This document shows positions 6,847 through 15,226 of a stretch of DNA of 64,000 bases, in pieces (position 1 is the stretch's first letter; each line of letters opens with the position of its first letter). Under the pieces are notes generated by a model that made no database searches, was not told the DNA's origin, and saw only the letters and a program-made list of their open reading frames with translations. Location of the stretch: the NCBI GenBank assembly GCA_030654835.1, contig JAURWS010000031.1:1-64000 (forward strand), written 5' to 3'. The position numbers and the translations under genes are program-made. This stretch comes from Gammaproteobacteria bacterium (GTDB lineage: Bacteria > Pseudomonadota > Gammaproteobacteria > Pseudomonadales > Pseudohongiellaceae).

Positions 6847-6862
6847 GTATAAGTACTTGTAC
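6847..6862. promoter_or_regulatory. Palindrome upstream of the HigBA-like operon, candidate operator
   Basis: GTATAAGTACTTGTAC is a near-perfect 16-bp palindrome centred on AAGTACTT. It ends 18 bp before the toxin start and directly follows TTGACA (6840-6845). TA antitoxins of the XRE type autoregulate through such sites. The function is inferred from position and symmetry only. Confidence 0.5.
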
Positions 6863-6880
6863 AATCATAAGGATGTGCTC

Positions 6881-7225
6881 ATGGAAATCGAAAAGGAAAT
6901 TCGATGGATGGGTTCTGCCTATGCCGATCTGCTTGAGTTCCCAGAGGAGCCCAAGCGACAGGCGGGCTTTCAGCTCGGCATGGTGCAGGCAGGTTTAGAG
7001 CCTCGCCATTGGAAACCCTTTAGTCAGATCGGCATAGGTGTGAAAGAGTTGCGGATCAACGTTCGAGAAGGCGCATTTCGAGTCATTTACACGGATCGAT
7101 TCGACGACTCGGTGTATGTGATGCACTGTTTCAGAAAGACCACACAGGTTACTACCCAACGCGATAAAGAGATTGCCGCGATTCGCTTTCGCGCAATCAC
7201 ACACGACAGAACGGAGCCATCATGA
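6881..7225 (+). CDS. RelE/HigB-like toxin (phage Gp49-like family)
   Basis: A 114-residue toxin: RWMGSAYADLLEFPEEPKRQ, AGFQLGMVQAGLEPRHWKPF, then GVKELRINVREGAFRVIYTD and a VYVMHCFRKTTQVTTQRDKE end. The 'GV-ELR-N-EGAFRVIY / V-V-HCF-KKTQ-T---DIE-A' pattern is diagnostic of Gp49-like HigB toxins. The start at 6881 is preferred over a TTG at 6857 because AAGGA is 8 nt upstream and the family begins at this Met. The ATGA overlap (7222-7225) couples it to the antitoxin. It appears intact. Confidence 0.87.
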   Translation: MEIEKEIRWMGSAYADLLEFPEEPKRQAGFQLGMVQAGLEPRHWKPFSQIGIGVKELRINVREGAFRVIYTDRFDDSVYVMHCFRKTTQVTTQRDKEIAAIRFRAITHDRTEPS

Positions 7226-7554
7226 AAACAGACACAGAAGTCCGCCATGTCACCCCTGCCGGATCGAACATATTTCTGGACCTCGGCTTCGCCCCAAAGG
7301 AGGCCAAACAACTGCATGCCGCCGCGCAGCGTGAGATCAGAATCTCTCTTGCGCTGAAGGAACAGTTGATGAAGGCGCTGGCCGACTGGATTGAGGAGAA
7401 GCAGCTCAAGCAGGCTGAGGCCGCCGAGATATTGATGGTGTCACGTCCGCGCGTGTCCGATCTGGTGAACAGGAAGACTCATCTGTTCACGATTGATACG
7501 CTGGTCGGAATGCTCAGCAGGATAGGCAGAGAGGTGAATTTTACGATTGAGTGA
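7222..7554 (+). CDS. XRE-family antitoxin (HigA-like)
   Basis: A 110-residue HTH antitoxin typical of the Gp49-like toxin partner (COG5606 type): the N-terminal NIFLDLGFAPKEAKQLH motif, then LKEQLMKALADWIEEKQLKQ, an HTH reading AEAAEILMVSRPRVSDLVNR and a GMLSRIGREVNF end. It shares an ATGA with the toxin stop and should repress the operon, probably at the palindrome at 6847. This is the only TA pair in the region with no sign of damage in either gene apart from the ParE pair at 5.1-5.6 kb. Confidence 0.88.
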   Translation: MKTDTEVRHVTPAGSNIFLDLGFAPKEAKQLHAAAQREIRISLALKEQLMKALADWIEEKQLKQAEAAEILMVSRPRVSDLVNRKTHLFTIDTLVGMLSRIGREVNFTIE

Positions 7555-7609
7555 CCCTTGGCGAATCATCAAGATTGAACAAAAATAATAATCCTCACGG
7601 AGAATCAAC

Positions 7610-8479
7610 ATGAACAGAATCAACCAGCTCATACTGTTGCTGTGCACGCTGCTGCCCGCCACCTGGAGCGCGGCTCAAACCGTAGACTTTGGCAGAGGGC
7701 CCGTGCTGGTCACTGCGCCTGAGAATTACCGCAACGCCACTGATCTGCCGCTCATTGTGCTGCTGCACGGCTACACTTCGAGTGGACAAAGCATCACCAA
7801 TTACTGGGGGCTGGGCCGTCTGGTGGAGGACTATGGCTTTGTGCTGGCGTCGCCGGATGGCACGCGCGAGGCGGGCGGTAATCAGAGCCCGTTCTGGAAC
7901 GCCACCGACGCGTGCTGCAACTTCGAGAACAATCCGGTGAATGACAGCGAGTACATTCTCCACATCATTGATGAGATCAAGGCGAGCTATCCCATTGACC
8001 CTGATCGTGTCTACGTTATCGGCCATTCCAATGGTGGTTTCATGTCGCTGCGCATGGCCTATGAGCACTCCGATGTGATCGCAGCGGTGATCAGCATGGC
8101 AGGTGCCAATCATCTGGAGCAGCGCGACCCGCCGCCCTTCCCGGTGCACGTGCTGCAGATTCACGGTACCAACGATGAGACCATCGCCTTCCAGGGCGAC
8201 GCGATTCAGGAGGTGCGCTATCCGAGCGCGCGCGGCACCGTGGAGCGCTGGGCCGATTACAACGGTTGCCGACGACCGGGTGTGTCGCGGGAGATGCGCG
8301 ACCTGGAAGCCAGCCTGCCAGGCTACGAGACTGGCGTGCTGAAGTTTGCAGCGGGGTGCAAGCGCGGCGGTTCGGCGGAGCTGTGGACCATCTCAGGTGG
8401 CACGCACGTACCTGTCGTGTCCGAGACCTATGGGGCGCAACTCGTCGAGTGGTTACTGGCGCATCCGAAGCAGCGTTGA
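7610..8479 (+). CDS. Secreted polyhydroxybutyrate-depolymerase/feruloyl-esterase-like hydrolase
   Basis: A 289-residue alpha/beta hydrolase of the LpqC/esterase-PHB-depolymerase group. Residues 1-22 are a signal peptide (LLLCTLLPATWSAA). The nucleophile elbow GHSNGG places Ser140; Asp189 lies in HGTNDE and His266 in GGTHVP. LLHGYTSSG (51-59) is the oxyanion-hole loop. Cys pairs at 102-103, 220 and 250 suggest disulphides. It probably cleaves ester bonds of short-chain polyhydroxyalkanoates or aromatic esters in the periplasm or outside; the substrate is not predictable. ACGGAG lies 8-9 nt before the ATG. A single gene, not part of the TA region by composition. Confidence 0.8.
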   Translation: MNRINQLILLLCTLLPATWSAAQTVDFGRGPVLVTAPENYRNATDLPLIVLLHGYTSSGQSITNYWGLGRLVEDYGFVLASPDGTREAGGNQSPFWNATDACCNFENNPVNDSEYILHIIDEIKASYPIDPDRVYVIGHSNGGFMSLRMAYEHSDVIAAVISMAGANHLEQRDPPPFPVHVLQIHGTNDETIAFQGDAIQEVRYPSARGTVERWADYNGCRRPGVSREMRDLEASLPGYETGVLKFAAGCKRGGSAELWTISGGTHVPVVSETYGAQLVEWLLAHPKQR

Positions 8480-8504
8480 TAGTCGACGATGGCGATGTGC
8501 TCCC

Positions 8505-8921
8505 TTGAACGTAGGCGGGAAGCTGCGGATTGCAGGGACCTCCGGTCTGCTCGCAGGCTTCATCGTGGCGACAGTGTTTCTGGTGATTGTTGGGGTTCTC
8601 ACTGTGCTTGGGCAGATACCTCTGCAGGTTCTAATCATTTACACATTGATGAGTCTTGTCACTTTCATCGCTTATGCCTACGACAAGTCTTCTGCGCGCA
8701 ATCGTCGCTGGCGGACACAGGAAAGCACTCTGCACTTCATGAGCCTGCTCGGTGGCTGGCCAGGGGCACTGATCGCGCAGCGACTGTTTCGTCACAAGTC
8801 GGCGAAGATGGAATTCCTCGTGATGTTCTGGTTGAGTGTGGTGGTCAATTGCGCAGTGTTGGGTTGGTATGTGCTGGAGGGTGGTGCGGGGTTTTTGCCA
8901 GCTGGTTGGATTGAGTACTGA
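8505..8921 (+). CDS. DUF1294 membrane protein
   Basis: The domain is clear: MSLVTFIAYAYDKSSARNRR, then WRTQESTLHFMSLLGGWPGA and RLFRHKSAKMEFLVMFWLSV, the conserved core of DUF1294 with its DK-A, R-PE-TLH and RHK motifs. Four hydrophobic segments are visible. The start is uncertain: no ATG with an RBS precedes the domain, and a TTG at 8505 gives a first membrane helix at about residues 10-32. The frame stays open further upstream over the end of the esterase gene, but that part is not protein-like. Some family members carry an N-terminal cold-shock domain; this one does not. Function unknown. Confidence 0.72.
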   Translation: MNVGGKLRIAGTSGLLAGFIVATVFLVIVGVLTVLGQIPLQVLIIYTLMSLVTFIAYAYDKSSARNRRWRTQESTLHFMSLLGGWPGALIAQRLFRHKSAKMEFLVMFWLSVVVNCAVLGWYVLEGGAGFLPAGWIEY

Positions 8922-9080
8922 TGTCTACAATTGGAAATTTAGCGCAAACCTGAAGCATTAAAACTGAACTTAAGCGCACTCATCGCATTACCAGACAAAG
9001 AAGCAACCTTATCCAACGAATCAAAACCCCTTCCTCCTTTAGCGTTAGTTGATCATCACGCTGCTCTCCAATCAGTGAGA

Positions 9081-9113
9081 ACTGTCCCGAATTCGCGACA
9101 GTCCACTGTCGCG
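9081..9113. promoter_or_regulatory. Stacked palindromes, candidate enhancer site for the sigma-54 regulator
   Basis: Three copies of the half-site ACTGTC(G/C)C lie in alternating orientation. Positions 9081-9102 form a 22-bp palindrome centred on GAATTC with one mismatched pair. Positions 9094-9113 form a perfect 9-bp inverted repeat (CGCGACAGT / ACTGTCGCG) with a 2-nt centre, followed by TTTTT. The cluster lies 70-105 bp upstream of a sigma-54 promoter, the usual distance for an NtrC-type upstream activating sequence. The inverted repeat plus T run could alternatively be a terminator. Confidence 0.6.
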
Positions 9114-9182
9114 TTTTTGCGAATAAACTGGGGCGCCGATCTCCAGTCGACGAAATGATTCGCCATATCAATAAGTTAACTG

Positions 9183-9199
9183 TTGGTACAGGGCTTGCT
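9183..9199 (+). promoter_or_regulatory. Sigma-54 (RpoN) promoter
   Basis: TTGGTACAGGGCTTGCT matches the consensus YTGGCACG-N4-TTGCW, with GG at 9185-9186, GC at 9197-9198 and exactly 10 nt between. It differs from consensus only at the C of GGCAC and at the position after it. Transcription would start near 9210, about 30 bp before the adaptor gene. A sigma-54 activator is encoded in the same gene set (13853). Confidence 0.72.
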
Positions 9200-9238
9200 A
9201 TCTGATCGTACTGGCCAGGCTAAAGTGAGAGAAGCCAA

Positions 9239-10489
9239 TTGGACAAAATCCGTAAGAAATCGAGAGCCAAGTTGGTGAAGCAAATTACATTTGCGTCGGC
9301 CTCGGTCGCATTGTTGTTCTACGGCGCGGTATCAGTTGCCAATATCGACTTCAAGAGCCGACGGGTCGACAGGGACAGTTTGCTGATCGGCACCGTAGAG
9401 CGCGGCGATTTGGATATTCGCATCAGTGCCAATGGTGTGTTGTTGCCTCGGGATCTGGAGCTGATCTCGGCGCAGGTCGAAGGCCGGGTGGCCCGGGTAC
9501 ATGTCGCGCCGGGGGACGAGGTTGTCACTGGCCAGGTACTGGCGGAGTTGACCAACCCGCAATTGGTCACTGCCGCTGAAGAGGCCCATTCCGAATGGGA
9601 AGGTTCGGTAGCCGATATCAAGGGATTTGAGGTGGAGCTGCAGAATCAGCTCCTCAACCAGGAATCTTCGCTGTTGCAAAGCCAGTTTGCGCTGGAGAGG
9701 GTCAGGCTGGAGTTGGAAGCCAAGCAGAGGCTCCGGGAAGAAGGGGGCATTGCCGAAATTGAATTTCTGCAAGTTTCCCTGGACGTTGAGCAACTCGAAC
9801 AGACGGTTGCCATTGAACAAAAGCGGTTTCGACAAAGCAAAGACAATACGGAAACACTATTGTCTGTTCGACAGTCTAAAGTGACTCAACTCGCTCGTGC
9901 GTTAGATCGCGCCAATGATCGCGTCAACAGCCTGGAGTTGGTGGCCGGTATCGACGCCATGGTTCAGGAACTTGATCTGGAGCTGGGACAACAACTGATG
10001 CCGGGTAGCCCGGTGGGCCGTCTGGCGAGACAGGAACTACTCTACGCCGAACTCAGGGTGCCGGCGCGTCAGGCCGGTGACGTCGTCGTCGGACAGGAAG
10101 TGATGATCGACACGCGTAACGGCACGGTCAACGGTTCTGTATCACGGATCGACCCGGGTGTGATTGAGGGCACTGTCATTGTGGATGTGGAGATACATGA
10201 CCTCCTGCCGAGAGGCGCGCGCCCGCAACTTCAGATCGAGGGGATTATCTATGTGGCGCAGATTGCGGATGCGCTTCATGTGGGGCGACCCGCCTTGATC
10301 AGAACCGATGCCGACGTCTCCCTCTATAAACTCGTCGACGAAGGTGGTTATGCGGAGCGGGTGAATGTGCGTATGGGCAGAGCGTCGGTAATCGAGGTGG
10401 AGATTCTGGAAGGCCTTGAGCCGGGCGACAGAGTGATTCTTTCAGACAGCAGTGGTTGGCAGGATCAGCAGCGTATTCTGCTGAATTGA
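9239..10489 (+). CDS. HlyD-type periplasmic adaptor subunit of an ABC exporter
   Basis: A 416-residue membrane-fusion protein. It has an N-terminal membrane anchor (about 16-33), a lipoyl/barrel-sandwich half motif (GTVERGDLDIRISANGVLLP, about 55-75, and VEGRVARVHVAPGDEVVTGQ), a long coiled-coil hairpin at about 110-225 rich in Glu, Gln and Leu, and a beta-barrel with a C-terminal membrane-proximal domain. Such adaptors link an inner-membrane transporter to an outer-membrane channel; no TolC-like gene is in the set. Translation starts at a TTG with GAGAG upstream. It is the first gene after the sigma-54 promoter and is followed by ATPase, permease, regulator and kinase genes. Confidence 0.85.
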   Translation: MDKIRKKSRAKLVKQITFASASVALLFYGAVSVANIDFKSRRVDRDSLLIGTVERGDLDIRISANGVLLPRDLELISAQVEGRVARVHVAPGDEVVTGQVLAELTNPQLVTAAEEAHSEWEGSVADIKGFEVELQNQLLNQESSLLQSQFALERVRLELEAKQRLREEGGIAEIEFLQVSLDVEQLEQTVAIEQKRFRQSKDNTETLLSVRQSKVTQLARALDRANDRVNSLELVAGIDAMVQELDLELGQQLMPGSPVGRLARQELLYAELRVPARQAGDVVVGQEVMIDTRNGTVNGSVSRIDPGVIEGTVIVDVEIHDLLPRGARPQLQIEGIIYVAQIADALHVGRPALIRTDADVSLYKLVDEGGYAERVNVRMGRASVIEVEILEGLEPGDRVILSDSSGWQDQQRILLN

Positions 10490-10541
10490 CGAAGTATGGG
10501 AAACAGAGACAATAAAAAATTGTACCTTTAAGGAGAGTTAT

Positions 10542-11258
10542 ATGAGTGCCGCGCTGATCAAGCTGAACGATATCCAGAAAGTTTTCTACACCGACGAAAT
10601 AGAAACCCTGGCGCTTAACAACATTCACCTGGAAATCAAGGTAGGTGAATACGTTTCAGTTGCCGGCCCTTCCGGATGCGGGAAGTCCACGCTGCTCTCG
10701 GTGATGGGTCTGCTCAACTCTTCAACGGAAGGTCAGTACTTTCTCGAAGGACAAGATGTGGTCTCGCTGAATTCCGCGCGGCAGGCGGAAGTGCGGAACC
10801 GGCAAATTGGATTCATATTTCAGGCATTCAATCTGGTCAGCGACATGAATGTTTTCGAGAACGTCGAGCTGCCACTGACCTATCGCAAAGAACTGAGCCG
10901 CAAAGAGCGGAAGGAAAAAGTGCGACAGGCTTTGGAGAAAGTAGATATGGCCCATCGTATGAAACATTTTCCATCGCAACTCTCCGGAGGACAACAGCAG
11001 CGAGTAGCCATAGCTCGGGCACTGGCTGGCGATCCCAAGGTGCTGCTGGCAGACGAACCGACGGGAAACCTGGATTCAAAAAACGCGGAGATAGTGATGG
11101 ACTTGCTGTCGGAACTACACGCCCAGGGAGGCACCATCTGTATGGTGACTCACGATCCTCGCTATGCCTTGCGAGCAAAACGACAGGTCACATTGTTTGA
11201 TGGCAAGATTGTCGACGATCAGCCGACAGCTAATTTTCGTGTAGGGACAGAATCTTAA
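10542..11258 (+). CDS. ABC transporter ATP-binding protein (MacB/LolD type)
   Basis: A 238-residue ATPase with Walker A GPSGCGKST (42-50), Q-loop Gln94 (FIFQAFNL), signature LSGGQQQRVAIARA (147-160), Walker B LLADEP (168-173) and a switch His in VTHD. It opens with INDIQKVF-type strands and belongs to the LolD/MacB group that drives extrusion rather than import. AAGGAG lies 6-8 nt before the ATG. It starts 52 bp after the adaptor gene and ends 8 bp before the permease gene, so the three are one operon. Confidence 0.92.
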   Translation: MSAALIKLNDIQKVFYTDEIETLALNNIHLEIKVGEYVSVAGPSGCGKSTLLSVMGLLNSSTEGQYFLEGQDVVSLNSARQAEVRNRQIGFIFQAFNLVSDMNVFENVELPLTYRKELSRKERKEKVRQALEKVDMAHRMKHFPSQLSGGQQQRVAIARALAGDPKVLLADEPTGNLDSKNAEIVMDLLSELHAQGGTICMVTHDPRYALRAKRQVTLFDGKIVDDQPTANFRVGTES

Positions 11259-11266
11259 AGGCGGAT

Positions 11267-13735
11267 TTGATCATGAATTTAGGCTATGAACTGCATTACA
11301 CACTAAGGCTGATACGAAGAAAACTGGGCTTCAATTTTCTATGCATTATCGTGATTGCTCTTGGATATCTCATCACCCTACCGGTCTATTCATTCGTTAA
11401 AAACTTCGCGTATACCACATTACCCTACCCTGATGGGGATCGCCTTGTTGTCATCATGCCTGTCGAAACCCCGTCCGGCTCGGAGCAGGCCACTGAAAAT
11501 TTCGATTTCTTTCAGTTCAATGCCATTCAAGGGAGAAGCACTGCTTTTGAGAAGCTTGGCGCTTATCGCCCCATTGTTGCAAACCTGAGCGATGGCGATT
11601 TCGCGTTGCCCTTCAGCGGCAGTCATATAACCGCTGACGCACTTGGGTTTGCCGCGACCAATCCTGTTCTTGGACGCTCTCTTCAATATTCTGATGAACA
11701 GGTTGGCGCTGATCCGGTCACGTTAATCAGTCATCAAGTATGGCAGAGCTATTATTTTGGTGATCCGGAAATAATAGGACGCATAGCCAGGGTGAATGGC
11801 GAAGCAACAACAATAGTCGGGGTGATGCCAGAGGGTTTTCGTTATCCCTATGATGAAGATATCTGGCAACCGTTAATGCTTTCAAACTCTACAGAACCCG
11901 GTGAAGGTCCCAGTGTCACTATAGTGGGTGCGTTGAAAGACGGTGCGAGTCGGGAAGTTGCCACACAAGAAATTCAGATGATATTAGGTGAGCTGTCTTC
12001 AGAGCATACTGACCATTACAGAAATCAATCTGCAATAGTTCAGCCATTTACCCAGGGCTGGCTCAATAGCGGCGTTTTCATCATGGATTCAGTAGGCGTA
12101 GCGGCAATCTCGCTTTTTCTGCTGATTTGTCTGAATGTCAGCAATCTTTTGGTGATCAGGGCGAGCGAGCGGGTGAATGAATTGGCAATTCGCTCTGCCG
12201 TAGGAGCTCGCAGAATCGGCTTGATAGGACACGTGCTGTTGGAATCCTTCATTGTGTGCTGTAGTGGAGCCATTCTGGGAATACTGGCATCAAACTGGTT
12301 GTTACAAGGAATGCAGTTGGTTTTCGAGAATCAGGTCAGCAGCAACGTGCAGACGCCTTTCTGGTTTGACTTCACATTCAATGAAGATGTGCTCATCCTG
12401 TCGATTCTCATGCTGATTGCACTCTGGTTGCTTTCTGGAGTCTTTGCGGCGTGGCATGCCTCGAAAGGTGATCTGACCTCGACATTGGGTGGCGACTCTC
12501 GCGCGGTGGTCGGTATGAGAGCTGGAAAGATCACGCGTTTCATTGTTCATCTGCAAATGACTATTTCATTCTTTCTGCTACTGGTCAGTGGGGTATTTGT
12601 ATTCAGTTTTCAGGCTATGAATACGGATGGGGTGGTCGCGAACGGCGATCAGTATGTCGTAGCCACTGTAGATATGAGTGCCCCGGCCTATGCAGAGACC
12701 GCGCAGGCGCAACGTTTCATTGAGCAATTGGCGAGAGTTCTGCGCCAGAGAAACGAATTTGAGAACGTCGCATTCGGGACTGCCCACCTTGCTGGCGCCA
12801 GTTCCGCCGTGCAAGTTACCTTAGAAGAAAGTATTGATAACGAGCAGGAAGTGCCAGGGTTTGGAGAAAGCTGGATAAGCGCAAATTATTTCCAGACTAT
12901 CGAATTTCCTTTGCTGGAAGGCCGTATTTTTGACGAGACTGATAACTTTCAGTCCTTGCCCGTAGTGCTCGTGGATACAACATTTACAACTAAAATGGGC
13001 ATGAATGAATCACCCGTGGGTCATACCATCCAATTGAGAGATGCTAACGGTAATTCGACGGTCCAGGCCACTATTGTGGGCGTAGTTCCCCAATCGAACA
13101 GGACCTCGGAAATTGCCCCCAATCTGATCTCTCTGATATACCGGCCTCTTGCCCAGTACTCAGGTGCCCCCCGACTATTTTCCATTGCGCGCACTGACAG
13201 TAGTCTGACTTTAACGATGAGTGAAATCGAGACCATCATTCGCGACGCGGTCGGTGCAGTCGATCGAGATGTTCCTGTGTACGCGATTGGACTGCTCTCT
13301 TCGAGCCTCGAAGCACCCCGCGCGATTTTTCTCATGATACTGACAATGTTCAGCGCAGCGGCATTGGGGGCGCTGGCGTTGGCCGTCATCAGCATTTATG
13401 GGTTGATTGCCAGAGCCGTTTTTTCAAGAGCCAATGAAATAGGTGTACGACGCGCCCTGGGATCTTCCGATTCGAGAATCGTCAAACTTTTCCTTTCGCA
13501 AGGCTTGGGTTACTTGATCTCCGCTTTTGTGATTGGGGGTGGTGTAGGCGTCCTGGTCATCAGTATTTTGCAATCTGCTTTATCAAGCATTTCATCATTC
13601 AATTTTATCAGTACGGTCAGCGTTGTCTTCTCAGCCGTGTCGTTGACAGTAATCGCGCTTGTTTGCATGGCCTCCTATGTGCCGGTTAGAAGAGTATTGG
13701 CCATGGAGCCAGGTGACGCACTCCACTGTAAATAG
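11267..13735 (+). CDS. MacB-like ABC transporter permease (FtsX/ADOP type)
   Basis: An 822-residue permease with an N-terminal helix (about 24-44), a periplasmic MacB_PCD-like domain (VGVMPEGFRYPYDEDIWQPL), three helices with an FtsX core (NVSNLLVIRASERVNELAIR, SAVGARR), then a second periplasmic domain and a second FtsX core near the end (ARAVFSRANEIGVRRALGSS). This two-FtsX layout at about 800 residues is the 'acidobacterial duplicated permease' architecture. The ELAIR-AVGA and EIGVRRALG coupling motifs are intact. Substrate is unknown; relatives export peptides, lipids or macrolide-like compounds. Confidence 0.87.
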   Translation: MIMNLGYELHYTLRLIRRKLGFNFLCIIVIALGYLITLPVYSFVKNFAYTTLPYPDGDRLVVIMPVETPSGSEQATENFDFFQFNAIQGRSTAFEKLGAYRPIVANLSDGDFALPFSGSHITADALGFAATNPVLGRSLQYSDEQVGADPVTLISHQVWQSYYFGDPEIIGRIARVNGEATTIVGVMPEGFRYPYDEDIWQPLMLSNSTEPGEGPSVTIVGALKDGASREVATQEIQMILGELSSEHTDHYRNQSAIVQPFTQGWLNSGVFIMDSVGVAAISLFLLICLNVSNLLVIRASERVNELAIRSAVGARRIGLIGHVLLESFIVCCSGAILGILASNWLLQGMQLVFENQVSSNVQTPFWFDFTFNEDVLILSILMLIALWLLSGVFAAWHASKGDLTSTLGGDSRAVVGMRAGKITRFIVHLQMTISFFLLLVSGVFVFSFQAMNTDGVVANGDQYVVATVDMSAPAYAETAQAQRFIEQLARVLRQRNEFENVAFGTAHLAGASSAVQVTLEESIDNEQEVPGFGESWISANYFQTIEFPLLEGRIFDETDNFQSLPVVLVDTTFTTKMGMNESPVGHTIQLRDANGNSTVQATIVGVVPQSNRTSEIAPNLISLIYRPLAQYSGAPRLFSIARTDSSLTLTMSEIETIIRDAVGAVDRDVPVYAIGLLSSSLEAPRAIFLMILTMFSAAALGALALAVISIYGLIARAVFSRANEIGVRRALGSSDSRIVKLFLSQGLGYLISAFVIGGGVGVLVISILQSALSSISSFNFISTVSVVFSAVSLTVIALVCMASYVPVRRVLAMEPGDALHCK

Positions 13736-13852
13736 CAGGAGCGAGGTATCGAGGATGGCTTCGCGTGCCCACCGCGATGTACCGGTCTCAGCATTTACAC
13801 TGTGGAGTAATCGCTGGATACTACCAACGAAGAGTTTCCACCTGGAGCGCAC

Positions 13853-15217
13853 GTGACGGTACTTGTTGCAGACGATGATAAAAGCATACTAACTGCGTTG
13901 AAACTGCTCCTGAGCAGCGAGAATCTGGATGCAATATTGTGCAGCACGCCCGGCGATGCGTTGGAACAGATCAGGAACCACTCCTTTCAATTGGCGCTGA
14001 TCGACCTGAATTACCAGGAAGACACCACGTCCGGCCAGGAAGGACTCAAGCTGATTATCGCTATTCGGGAAATCGATGCCAACCTGCCAATCATTGTTAT
14101 GACCGGCTGGGGAACCGTAAGTATCGCTGTGGAAGCCATGAAGCGTGGAGCCACGGATTTTGTGGAAAAGCCCTGGGACGATAACAACCGTCTTGTGACT
14201 GCGATCCGCAATCAGATTCATATGGGGGAAATTGCTCGGAGCGAGATCAGGCTTCGCACTGAAAATCAAATACTCAAAAAAGAAAGAGAAGATACCAATC
14301 AGATGGTATGTGAGTCGCCCGTCATGAAACGGCTCATGCAAACAGTCGAGAAAGTGGCGCAGAGCAATATACCCATACTGATTACAGGGGAGAACGGAAC
14401 GGGCAAGAGCCTGTTGGCAAAATGCATTCACGAAAAATCCTTGCGCGGCGCGGGACCGTTTGTGTCCGTCAACATGGGCGGAATATCGGAATCCATTTTT
14501 GAAAGCGAAATGTTTGGGCATATCAAAGGCGCGTTTACCGATGCCACGTCAGACCGGATAGGAAGGGTGGAGCTCGCCGAGGGTGGAACGCTATTCATGG
14601 ATGAAATCGCCAATATGCCGCGTTCGCAACAACCGAAAATTCTCAAGTTGCTCGAAGAATTCAAGTATGAGCGCCTGGGAAGTTCACAAACAAGAAAGGC
14701 TTCAGTTCGTGTCATATCGGCCACCAATGCCAATATCGAACTGCTGATCCAGGAGCAGGGCTTTCGCCAGGATCTCTTATACCGCCTGAACGGAATTACG
14801 CTGAATTTACCGCCGTTGCGCGAGCGCACTGAAGATATCATTCCGTTAGCCGAGCGATTCCTCAGGCAAGCCCTTAACCACTACGATTCACCAGCAACGC
14901 GCTTTTCAAAGGCTGCACTGCTACAGCTCACAAGTTACTCCTGGCCTGGGAATGTGCGGGAGTTGCAACATGTTGTTGAGCGCGCAGTGCTTCTGAGTGT
15001 CAATAAGGAGATTGGAGAGAAAGATCTTCAGTTATCCAATTCGGCCAAGCAGGTCGGGCTGGAAATCCCGGAAGAGTTTTTCAGGATGTCCCTGGACGAA
15101 GCGCAGGTTTGGTACATTCAGAAAGTGATCGAGACGCATCAAGGCAACTCCACCAAAGCTGCCGAGTCTCTGGGTATCAGCCGCTCTGCGCTGTACCGGC
15201 GTCTTGAAAAAAAGTAG
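13853..15217 (+). CDS. Sigma-54-dependent response regulator (NtrC family) with GAFTDA motif
   Basis: A 454-residue regulator. The receiver domain (1-125) has the acidic pocket D7-D9, phospho-acceptor Asp51 and Lys106. The AAA+ domain (about 150-385) has Walker A GENGTGKS (179-186), Walker B FMDE and the R-finger region. A Fis-type HTH ends the protein (GNSTKAAESLGISRSALYRR). The sigma-54 contact loop reads GAFTDA (226-231), not GAFTGA. Translation starts at GTG. A 117-bp gap separates it from the permease gene and 9 bp from the kinase. By context it should be phosphorylated by the next gene product and activate the sigma-54 promoter at 9183. Confidence 0.92.
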   Translation: MTVLVADDDKSILTALKLLLSSENLDAILCSTPGDALEQIRNHSFQLALIDLNYQEDTTSGQEGLKLIIAIREIDANLPIIVMTGWGTVSIAVEAMKRGATDFVEKPWDDNNRLVTAIRNQIHMGEIARSEIRLRTENQILKKEREDTNQMVCESPVMKRLMQTVEKVAQSNIPILITGENGTGKSLLAKCIHEKSLRGAGPFVSVNMGGISESIFESEMFGHIKGAFTDATSDRIGRVELAEGGTLFMDEIANMPRSQQPKILKLLEEFKYERLGSSQTRKASVRVISATNANIELLIQEQGFRQDLLYRLNGITLNLPPLRERTEDIIPLAERFLRQALNHYDSPATRFSKAALLQLTSYSWPGNVRELQHVVERAVLLSVNKEIGEKDLQLSNSAKQVGLEIPEEFFRMSLDEAQVWYIQKVIETHQGNSTKAAESLGISRSALYRRLEKK

Positions 15218-15226
15218 AGGCCACTA

